DNA from: Nitrosomonas sp.
GTDB taxonomy: Bacteria > Pseudomonadota > Gammaproteobacteria > Burkholderiales > Nitrosomonadaceae
Reading direction: 5' to 3'
NCBI GenBank assembly: GCA_017984435.1
Contig: JAGNZK010000001.1
Span: forward strand, 82,776 to 146,775
Length of the DNA: 64,000 nucleotides
Shown piece after piece: positions 19,901 to 28,300 of the stretch. The translations under genes were made by a program, and so were the position numbers. The first letter of the stretch is position 1. Each line of letters opens with the position of its first letter. A model generated the notes under the pieces. It saw nothing but the letters and a program-made list of their open reading frames with translations. It had not been told where the DNA came from and did not search any database.

Positions 19901-20842
19901 GCCAAACACTACATAGCTGGAACCGGAGTTCTCACCATTTGGATCGGCTCCTTGGGATCCGATAATCAAATCATCAAAACCATCATCGTTGACATCTCCG
20001 GCACTACTAACCGAAGCACCCAACCGATCATCCGCCGCCACACCATCGAGGCGAAAGCCGTTATTGCCATCGATGCTGGCTAGATCCGTAGTAAACCCCG
20101 AAGCCTTGCCAAACACTACATAGCTGGTGCCGGAGTTATCACCGTTCCGATCGGCACGCGGCCCACCGACAATCACATCATCAAAACCATCACTGTTGAC
20201 GTCACCTGCACCACTGACCGAAGCACCAATATAATCACCAAATACTTCGTCCAAATTGAAGTCACCATCCACGTGGGCGTCAAACCCGGAAGCTTTACCG
20301 AACACCACATAGCTGACACCCCCGTAGGAACCACTAGCACCACCGGCAATAACATCGTCAAAACCATCGCCGTTAATATCTCCCGCGCTGCTGACTGAGA
20401 AAGAAGCCGAACCAAGAGAACCAGGACTCCCATCCAGAATGAAACCATTACTACCATCCAGGCTGGATAAATCCAGAGAAGCATTAAAACCTGATGCCTT
20501 ACCAAACACCACATAACCGGCAATACCGGTGTAATAACTATTAGCGCCGACAATCACATCATCAAAACCATCGCCATTAACGTCTCCAGCACTGCTGACG
20601 GCCCTCGCTGACCCATTCAAACTGAAACCATTGCTGCCATCGAGGCTGGATAAATCCAGCGTGGCATTAAACCCGGACACTTTGCCAAATACCACGTAAC
20701 TGGCGCCGGAACCATCGACAATAAAGTCATCAAAGCCGTCGCCATTAACATCCCCCGCATTGCTGACCGGTCCGCCCGCACCATCCACGCGGAAACCATT
20801 GCTGCCATCGAGGCTGGATAAATTAATTGTTGTTATTGCCAT
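16982..20842 (-). CDS. FG-GAP/RTX giant protein A (two seven-bladed propellers)
   Basis: Predicted secreted calcium-binding repeat protein of 1286 residues; function unknown. Seven repeats of about 65 residues each carry a calcium loop of the DVNGDGFDD type and an SSYVVFGK strand, as in integrin-alpha beta-propellers. An RTX-like module (GGNDTLIGGGGADIF) and a beta-rich linker ending in PPPPGVMSL follow. Seven more repeats and a C-terminal RTX-like module come next, ending in VLLVGINLTADFA. There is no Sec signal peptide; the RTX tail suggests type I secretion. The frame is open to an ATG at 20860, but MAITTI at 20842 aligns with the family start and is preceded by AAGGA. The C-terminal 130 or so residues are nearly identical to those of proteins B, E and F. 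Confidence 0.88.
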   Translation of the reverse strand: MAITTINLSSLDGSNGFRVDGAGGPVSNAGDVNGDGFDDFIVDGSGASYVVFGKVSGFNATLDLSSLDGSNGFSLNGSARAVSSAGDVNGDGFDDVIVGANSYYTGIAGYVVFGKASGFNASLDLSSLDGSNGFILDGSPGSLGSASFSVSSAGDINGDGFDDVIAGGASGSYGGVSYVVFGKASGFDAHVDGDFNLDEVFGDYIGASVSGAGDVNSDGFDDVIVGGPRADRNGDNSGTSYVVFGKASGFTTDLASIDGNNGFRLDGVAADDRLGASVSSAGDVNDDGFDDLIIGSQGADPNGENSGSSYVVFGKASGFSASMNLSSLDGNNGFRLDGVAADDFSGASVSNAGDVNGDGFDDLLVGAPYTDPNGENSGSSYLVFGRAAGFGAVINLSSLDSDTGVRLDGVAAGDASGTSVSGAGDINGDGFDDLLVGAPTADVNGYNSGASYVLFGSSNFSGGIVSFTGSDEDDTFTGTTAAERFEGNGGNDTLIGGGGADIFQGGAGDDVISLPDLDFQSVEGGTGIDTLELAGSGVHLDLADFHDKITGIETIDLTGSGNNTLKFSFSDLLTLSDTTHTFTIDGDSGDRVVGVNSKGWGDGGIDGNYHIYTNRGTIVRIDTAVSANPPPPGVMSLSSLNGSNGFRLNGGGYGSSVSDAGDVNGDGFDDVIVGAQGATSNGIFASGSSYVVFGKAAGFDATTDLANLDGSNGFRLDGEAVSDRSGRSVSSAGDVNGDGFDDVIIGTYNDFSVSKTYVVFGKASGFDASLQLSSLDGHIGFSLIEVAKRDAAGFSVSGAGDINGDGFDDVIVGANGANPNGSSSGSSYVVFGKVSGFDAAMELSSLNGSNGFRLDGAEQGDKSGFSVSGAGDVNGDGFDDVLIGAHGVDSNGRYAGASYVVFGKASGFDAAMDLSSLDGNNGFRLDGIANDSSGGSVSDAGDVNGDGFDDVFIAAPGRTTGFSYVVFGKASGFDAAIDLSSLDGHNGFRLDGASKNLEAGMLVSNAGDFNGDGFDDLIVGRTSSFNLPEVKYSDVSYVVYGKASGFSATLSLSNLDGSNGFRLDGVVGGPFPKTSVSGAGDVNGDGFDDLIVGDPEKGSSYIIFGHNDSGSGIPEIAGTPGDDNLTGTLAAERFEGGDGNDRMIGHGGADVFHGGAGNDRIRVSDLGFQLVDGGSGNNDVLSLGGGGNLNLDLADARGKISGIEIIYLHGGSGDKTLTLNATDVLNLSDTSNTLKVNGNEGDRVILQGDWADGGIQGGFHTYTSDAAASPEAAVLLVGINLTADFA

Positions 20843-20861
20843 GATCATGGGTCCTTGCAAA

Positions 20862-21107
20862 ATAATTGATCAATCAACCTGCTGGAAAAAGTAGCAGAAA
20901 TAGCACACGCTATTTCATAAACTAATACCGTCAGATATTACGCCAGAAAAATCCTACCTACAACCGGGTAGTTTTTTATTGAGGGGCTTCTGAAGAACCC
21001 GTATTTGTCATTCCAAACGCAGTGAGGAATCTTAGGGAATCAACAGCATAGATTTCTCGCGATGCTCGAAATGACAGTTATTAAGGCCTGCGGTAGACTC
21101 GAGGGAA
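20862..21107. repeat. Intergenic block identical to 61716-61961 (inverted)
   Basis: The A-B spacer (20843-21161) contains no gene. From 20862 to 21107 it is, by eye, the reverse complement of 61716-61961 with only one difference near the ribosome binding site. It includes a copy of the dispersed palindromic repeat at 21007-21077 and the upstream element at 20941-20971. The remainder of the spacer towards gene B is more diverged. Confidence 0.85.
20941..20971 (-). promoter_or_regulatory. Conserved upstream element of FG-GAP gene A
   Basis: On the minus strand this reads CTACCCGGTTGTAGGTAGG followed by ATTTTTCTGGCG. It contains the dyad CTACC-N8-GGTAG and ends 99 bp before the start codon. Matching elements end 99-100 bp before genes E, F and G. 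A TATGAAAT box lies about 22 bp further downstream. The dyad could bind a LuxR/NarL-type regulator; that is inference. Confidence 0.55.
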
Positions 21108-21161
21108 CAGCGAGATGCTGATTATGTTTGAGATGAACTTGTCGACCATAACCAACGTTCC

Positions 21162-24100
21162 CTAAGCGAAATCCGCCGTCAAATTAATCCCGACCAACAA
21201 AACTGCTGCCTCAGGAGAAGCCGCTGCATCACTGGTGTAGGTATGAAAACCGCCTTGGATCCCACCATCCGCCCAGTCACCCTGGAGAATCACTCGATCA
21301 CCCTCATTACCGTTTACTTTCAGGGTATTGCTGGTATCCGACAAATTGAGCACATCGGTTGCATTTAACGTCAATGTTTTGTCACCGCTACCACCGTGCA
21401 GGTAAATGATTTCGATGCCACTGATCTTGCCGCGCGCATCGGCCAAATCCAGATTCAGGTTGCCGCCCCCGCCCAAACTCAGGACGTCGCTGTTACCACT
21501 CCCACCGTCCGCCAACTGGAAGCCAAGATCGGATACCCGGATCCTGTCATTACCCGCGCCGCCATGAAACACATCTGCGCCGCCATGACCGATCATCCTG
21601 TCATTGCCATCGCCGGCGTCGAAAATATCCGCGGTTTGGGTGCCGATCAGATGATCGTTTCCAGGGGTGCCAGGATGGGTCACGGTACCGCCAGAGCCGA
21701 TTCTACCAAACACCACGTAGCTGGAATCGGATTCCGGATTACCAACCATCAAATCATCCAAACCATCGCCATTCACATCTCCAGCGCTGCTGATCGAGGT
21801 TTTTGAAAATGAAACCACGATGCCATCCAGGCGGAAACCATTACTACCATCCAAATCGGATAAAGACAGCGTAGCGCTGAACCCTGAAGCCTTACCATAC
21901 ACGACGTAACTGACATCAGAATATTGTTGTGTTGCGGTAAAGTTTGTAGGTGCGGTTCTACCGACAATCAAATCGTCAAACCCGTCCCCGTTGAAATCTC
22001 CGGCATCGCTAACCCACATGCCATCCTCAAATTTTCCGATCATGCCATCCAGACGGAAACCGTTATTGCCGTCGAGGCTCGATAGATCCATCGCGGCACC
22101 AAAACCCGATGCCTTGCCAAACACCACATAACTGGAACCGGAATGATGACCTTTTAAACCAGCGCCTTGAGCACCAATAATCACATCATCAAAACCATCG
22201 CCATTCACATCTCCCGCATTGCTGACGGATCGACCCAAGATATCACCCTGTGCAATGCCATCCAGGCGGAAACCATTATTGCCGTCAAGGCTGGATAAAT
22301 TCATGGCAGCATCAAATCCGGATGCCTTACCAAACAACACATAACTGGCACCGGAATAATTACCGTTCGAGTCGACACCATAAGCACCGATCAGCACATC
22401 ATCAAAACCGTCGCCATTGACATCCCCGGCACCGCTGACTGAAAAGCCCGACTGATCACCTTGCTCTGCGCCATCCAGGCGGAAACCGTTACTACCATTA
22501 AGGCTGGATAAATTCATTTCAGCATCAAAACCGGAAGCCTTGCCAAACACCACGTAACTCGAACCGGATTGACTACTGCCATTCGCATCGGCATGAAAAG
22601 CGCCCACAATCACGTCATCAAAACCATCACCGTTGACATCCCCCGCACCGCTAACCGAAAGTCCTGCAGAATCACGCATCTCCACTTCATTCAAGCCGAA
22701 GCCGTTACTACCATCGAGACTGGATAAATCCATCGCAGCGTCAAAACCTGAAGACTTGCCAAACACCACGTAGGTGGTATTCACGGAAAAATCGTTATAA
22801 GAACCGATAATTACATCGCCAAAACCATCGCCATTCATATCCCCTGCACTGCTGACTGATCTACCCGACCGATCGTATCCCACCACGCCATCCAGACGGA
22901 AACCGTTACTACCATCGAGGCTGGATAAATCCATCGCAGCGTCGAAACCGGTAGCCTTGCCAAACACCACGTAGCTGGAGCCAGCGCCGGAAATAGTATT
23001 CGGATTACTGAAGGGAGCGCCGATAATCACATCATCGAAACCGTCACCATTCATATCCCCTGCACTGCTGACTGATCTGCCCGAATAATCCCCTGCTCCA
23101 TCCAGGCGGAAACCGTTACTGCCGTTGAGACTGGTCACGCTCATGACGCCAGGTGGCGGTGGATTGGCGCTTACAGCCGTATCGATCCGAACTATCGTCC
23201 CTCGATTAGTATAGATATGATAATTCCCATCGATACCGCCATCCCCCCAGCCCTTACTATTCACGCCAACGACCCTGTCGCCTGCATTGCCGTGGATCGT
23301 AAACGTGTGCGTAGTGTCCGATAGGGTGAGCAAATCTGAAAACGAGAATGTCAGCGTATTGTCTCCACTGCCCGTCAGATCAATGGTCTCGATGCCGACG
23401 ATTGTGTCGTGAAAACCAGCCAGATTTAAATGGACACCGCCACCGGTCACTGCCAAAGTATCAATACCGGTACCGCCATCCACCGATTGGAAGCCAAGTC
23501 CAGACAAGGAAATGACATCATCACCGGCACCGCCCTGAAATACATCCGCCCCGCCGCCGCCAATCAGGGTATCGTTGCCGCCATTACCCTCGAAGCGCTC
23601 CGCTGCCGTGATGCCGGTAAACGTGTCATCCCCGTCCGTACCTATAAAAGTCACTGTGCCACTAAAGTTGCTGCTGCCGAATATCACGTAACTGGCACCG
23701 GAATTATTACCGTTCGAACCGGCATAAAGTGACCCAATAAACAAATCGTCAAAACCATCGCCATTGACGTCTCCTGCGGTGCTGACTGAATATCCCGATC
23801 GGTTATTCGCCGCCACACCATCCAGGCGGACGCCCATATTGCTGTCCAGACTGGAAAGGTTAATCGTGGCACCAAAACCCGAAGCCTTACCAAACACCAC
23901 GTAACTGGATCCGGAGTTTTCACCGTTCGGATCAGCCAAAGCAACACCGATAAGTAAATCAGCAAAACCGTCACCGTTGACATCACCGGCATTGCTCACC
24001 GAACCGCCCGAAGAATCATTCTCCGCGACTCCATCCAGACGAAAACCATTATTGCCGTCGAGGCTGGATAAATCCATCGCAGCACTAAAACCGGAAGCCT

Positions 24101-25175
24101 TGCCGAATACCACATAACTCGAACCGGATTTCTCGCCATTCGAATCAGCTTCCGAAGCACCAATAATCACATCATCAAAACCATCGCCGTTGACATCCCC
24201 GGCATTACTAACTGATAAACCTGAACGATCATTTATAGTCTCACCATCCAGGCGAAACCCGTTACTGCCATCCAAGTTAGAAAGATCAAGCGTGGCATCA
24301 AAGCCCCCTGACTTTCCGAAAACCACATAACTGGAGCCATATCCAAAACCATTTGGATTTGCGTGAGGCGCTCCAACAATCACATCATCAAAACCATCGC
24401 CGTTGATGTCGCCCGCGCTGCTGACTGAAGTACCCAAGTCGCTATACGTCGCCCCTCCAATCAATTGAAAACCATTGGTGCCATCCAAATCAGACACATT
24501 CATCTGAGCATTAAATCCTCCAGCCTTGCCAAATACGACATAGCTGTCATCTATGTCGTTAAAAGTAAAGGAAGTGGGTGCACCAAGAATTAAATCATCG
24601 AAACCATCGCCATTCATGTCTCCGGCGCTACTAACATGACTGCCATCCGATCTAAACTGTGTCACACGAAAGCCATTACTTCCATCCAAACTCGATAGGT
24701 CCATCGTAGGACTAAAGCCCGAAGACTTACCAAATACCACATAACTGTAACCAATATCAAAAGGATAGAGCGCGGAGGTAGAGTCACGTAAATGCGCCCC
24801 AACCAGCACATCATCAAAACCATCGCCGTTGATATCCCCAGCATTGCTGATCGAATCCATTTGTATCGAATAATTACTATAGCTGTACAAAATGGCTTCT
24901 CCATCCAGGCGAAAGCCGTCAGTACCATCGAGACTGGATAAATCCATCGCAGCATCGAAACCGGCAGCCTTGCCGAATACCACGTAACTGGAACCGGAAT
25001 TGCTACCGTTCGGATCAGCGCCAAAGGCCCCTATAATCACATCATCAAAACCATCGCCATTGACATCCCCGGCATTACTGACCGATTTTCCCGAAAAATC
25101 ATCTTCTGCTACGCCATCTAAACGGAAACCGTTACCGCCATTGAGACTGGATAAATCAATTGTTGTTAGTGCCAT
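21162..25175 (-). CDS. FG-GAP/RTX giant protein B (two seven-bladed propellers)
   Basis: Predicted secreted repeat protein of 1337 residues, built like protein A. I count seven DxNxDG calcium loops before the central RTX-like module (GGNDTLIGGGGADVFQ), then the linker with GDRVVGVNSKGWGDGG, then seven more loops and the C-terminal RTX-like module. The start is the ATG at 25175, giving MALTTIDLSSLNG. Some loops have GDMNGDGF or GDFNGDGF variants but keep the acidic ligands. The C-terminal tail is nearly identical at the DNA level to those of A, E and F. The 133-bp spacer upstream shares a segment with the spacer upstream of gene C, TTTCATTCCCTCATT. Confidence 0.88.
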   Translation of the reverse strand: MALTTIDLSSLNGGNGFRLDGVAEDDFSGKSVSNAGDVNGDGFDDVIIGAFGADPNGSNSGSSYVVFGKAAGFDAAMDLSSLDGTDGFRLDGEAILYSYSNYSIQMDSISNAGDINGDGFDDVLVGAHLRDSTSALYPFDIGYSYVVFGKSSGFSPTMDLSSLDGSNGFRVTQFRSDGSHVSSAGDMNGDGFDDLILGAPTSFTFNDIDDSYVVFGKAGGFNAQMNVSDLDGTNGFQLIGGATYSDLGTSVSSAGDINGDGFDDVIVGAPHANPNGFGYGSSYVVFGKSGGFDATLDLSNLDGSNGFRLDGETINDRSGLSVSNAGDVNGDGFDDVIIGASEADSNGEKSGSSYVVFGKASGFSAAMDLSSLDGNNGFRLDGVAENDSSGGSVSNAGDVNGDGFADLLIGVALADPNGENSGSSYVVFGKASGFGATINLSSLDSNMGVRLDGVAANNRSGYSVSTAGDVNGDGFDDLFIGSLYAGSNGNNSGASYVIFGSSNFSGTVTFIGTDGDDTFTGITAAERFEGNGGNDTLIGGGGADVFQGGAGDDVISLSGLGFQSVDGGTGIDTLAVTGGGVHLNLAGFHDTIVGIETIDLTGSGDNTLTFSFSDLLTLSDTTHTFTIHGNAGDRVVGVNSKGWGDGGIDGNYHIYTNRGTIVRIDTAVSANPPPPGVMSVTSLNGSNGFRLDGAGDYSGRSVSSAGDMNGDGFDDVIIGAPFSNPNTISGAGSSYVVFGKATGFDAAMDLSSLDGSNGFRLDGVVGYDRSGRSVSSAGDMNGDGFGDVIIGSYNDFSVNTTYVVFGKSSGFDAAMDLSSLDGSNGFGLNEVEMRDSAGLSVSGAGDVNGDGFDDVIVGAFHADANGSSQSGSSYVVFGKASGFDAEMNLSSLNGSNGFRLDGAEQGDQSGFSVSGAGDVNGDGFDDVLIGAYGVDSNGNYSGASYVLFGKASGFDAAMNLSSLDGNNGFRLDGIAQGDILGRSVSNAGDVNGDGFDDVIIGAQGAGLKGHHSGSSYVVFGKASGFGAAMDLSSLDGNNGFRLDGMIGKFEDGMWVSDAGDFNGDGFDDLIVGRTAPTNFTATQQYSDVSYVVYGKASGFSATLSLSDLDGSNGFRLDGIVVSFSKTSISSAGDVNGDGLDDLMVGNPESDSSYVVFGRIGSGGTVTHPGTPGNDHLIGTQTADIFDAGDGNDRMIGHGGADVFHGGAGNDRIRVSDLGFQLADGGSGNSDVLSLGGGGNLNLDLADARGKISGIEIIYLHGGSGDKTLTLNATDVLNLSDTSNTLKVNGNEGDRVILQGDWADGGIQGGFHTYTSDAAASPEAAVLLVGINLTADFA

Positions 25176-25308
25176 AATTTATGTTCCTAAAATGTAAATT
25201 CCCATCCATTCTCTCCTAATTTAGGAATTATTTCATTCCCTCATTGCATCATGATAACCATTTGATTCTTTGCAAAAACGATATCGATTGAAAACAAGTA
25301 GCATGGCA

Positions 25309-28300
25309 TCAAACCACCGGAAAATCCGTTGTCACGTTCGCGCCCACCAACAGCACCGCGTCGCCCTGCGTATAAGCGTGGAAATAACCATCGCCGCGCG
25401 CGCCTTCGTCCGCCCAGCCGCTGCTCAGCCCGATGATATGATCGCCGGCATTCCCGTTGACTTTCAGGGTATTCGTACTATCCGACAGGTTGATCAATCC
25501 CGCTGCGGTTAACGTTACCGCATTGTCGCCGTTGCCGTACAGGCAAATGGTCTCAATGCCGATGATGTTGCCGCCCAGGCTGTTTAAATCCAGGTTCAAA
25601 TCCTTGCCGGTCAGATGCAGGGCATCGTTGCCGGCGCCACCTTCGACCAACTGGAAATTCAGATCGGACACACGAATATTGTCGTCGCCCGCACCGGCAC
25701 CAAACACATCCGCGCCACCGCGACCGATTATGTTGTCGTTGCCGTCGCCGGCGTCGAAAATATCCGCCGCCGAGCTGCCAATCAGATTATCGTTGCCGGG
25801 GGTGCCGGGGTGGGTAACATTTGTACCGCCAAAATCGCTGCGGCCAAAGATGATATAGCTGGAGCCAGAATCACGTCCGTTCGGATCAGCGCCAGGAGCA
25901 CCAATGATCAAATCATCAAAACCATCGCCATTAATGTCTCCCGCACCGCTCACCGAATTCCCTGCCATATCATAACGATCCACGCCTCTTATTAGGAGAC
26001 CATTATTGTCAATTAGACTGGATAAACTCACTATGGCATCAAATCCCGAGGCCTTTCCGAACATCACGTAACTAGCGCCTGACCTATCGCCAGTTCCATC
26101 GTATGATGAAGCTTCAGGTAAACCAATAATCAAATCATCGAAGCCATCGCCATTGACATCGCCGGCAGAACTAAACGCTACGCTTGGGAAACCTGAAGTG
26201 GCACTATTCAATTGGAAACCGTTGCTGCCATCTAGATTAGCTAAATCCATCGCAGCATCAAAATCCGTTGCTTTGCCAAATACCACATAGCTACCGCCGT
26301 TATAACCTTCCTGGTTAACGCCGCTAGACCCGACAATTAAATCATTAAAACCATCACCATTCACATCGCCGGCAGAACTGACTGATGCGTTCAAATAACT
26401 ATGTTTTTCTACACCATTAATAAGACGAAAACCGTTGCTACCATCCAAAGTAGATAAATCCATCGCAGCATCGAAACCGGAGGCTTTACCAAATACCACA
26501 TAATCGGAGCTAGGAGCAGCACGTCCATTCGAATCAGTTCCAAATGCACCGACAATCAAGTCGTCAAACCCATCACCATTGACATCACCCGCATTACTAA
26601 CGGATCTGCCTGCCCCATCATATTTTGACGCACCATCTAAACGAAAACCGTTATTACCGTTGAGGCTGGCTAAATCCAGCGTAGCATTAAAACCAAATGC
26701 ACTACCGAATACAACATAACTAGAACCGGAAGCATTGCCATTAAAATCAGCAGATGGATTACCTACAATCAGATCATCAAAACCATCACCATTGACATCA
26801 CCCGCATTACTCGAGTTGATAAACCCATCCAGCTTAAATCCATTATTTCCATCCAGATTGGATAAATTCATCGCGGCATCAAAATTTGATGCTTTACCAA
26901 ATACCACATAATCGGTCCCCCATGCACCAACGATCAAATCATCAAAACCATCGCCATTCACGTCACCTGCATCACTCACCGATCTGCCTGAGCTATCAAA
27001 TTCTGGTAAGCCATCCAATCGGAAACCGTTATTACCGTCAAGGCTGGCTAAATCCAACGTAGCATTAAAACTAGATGCTTTACCGAATACGACATAACTA
27101 GAACCCGATCTATTGCCGCCAAAATCAGTATAAGGGGCCCCAATAATCACATCATCAAACCCATCGCCATTAACGTCTCCCGCATTGCTGACTGAATAGC
27201 CTGATTCATCATCATTAGATACCCCATCCAGGCGGAAGCCGTTGTCACCATTCAGCTCGCTTAAGCTGATCACGCCGCGAACCGGCAAGTCTGTGGTAAT
27301 AGATGAAAATACCCGTAGCACCGTGCCGGAATTCGTATAAATATGATAATTGCCTTCCATACCTTCATCCAGCCAGCCGTCTTTGAGCCCCACCACTTGA
27401 CCACCGCCATCAATAGTAAAGATATTGGTCGTATCAGATAAACTCAGCAAGTCTTGCAAGGTTAATGTCAATGTATTAGAGCCGAACCTGTCCAGATCAA
27501 TCGTTTCAATGCCATGGATCGTCTCGCGAAAATTGGCCAGATCCAGATTCAAATCAATAGCGCCTGACAGTTCCAGGATGTCAGTGCCGGTTCCGCCGTC
27601 CAGCGACTGGAAATCAAGATCCGGCACGTTGATGATATCGTCGCCGTCCTCTCCCTGAAACACATCCCTGCCGCCACGACCGATCATGATGTCATTGCCG
27701 TTGCCGGCTTCAAAACGTTCCGCCGTCGTCGTGCCCGTCAGAACATCATCTCCGGGCGTCCCCGAAAAAACCGCCTCGCCGGCAAAGTTCTTTTTGCCGA
27801 ATATGACATAACTGGCGCCGGATCTTTCGTCGGCATAGGGAGCACCCACAATCAAATCATCAAAACCATCGTTGTTGACATCCCCTGCAGTGCTGACGGA
27901 TGTACCTGCACGATCACCGGAAACGCCTTCGAGGCGAAAACCGTTATTGTCCACGATGCTGGATAAATTCATCACCGCATCGAAACCGGATGCCTTGCCG
28001 AATACGACATAACTGGCTGGATTATCATAAAAACGTCCGGGCGCACCGACAATCAAATCATCAAAACCATCGCCATTCACATCCCCAGCCGTGCTGGCCG
28101 ATTTACCTGAAAAAGCCTCTCGTGCCGCGCCATCCAAACGAAAACCATTATTACCATCAAGATTCGATAAGTTCATGGCAGCATCAAAACCGGACGCCTT
28201 GCCAAATACCACATAGCTGGAACCTGAGTTCTCTCCATTCGGATCGGCATCAGAAGCACCGATAATCACATCGTCAAAACCGTCTCCGTTGACATCTCCC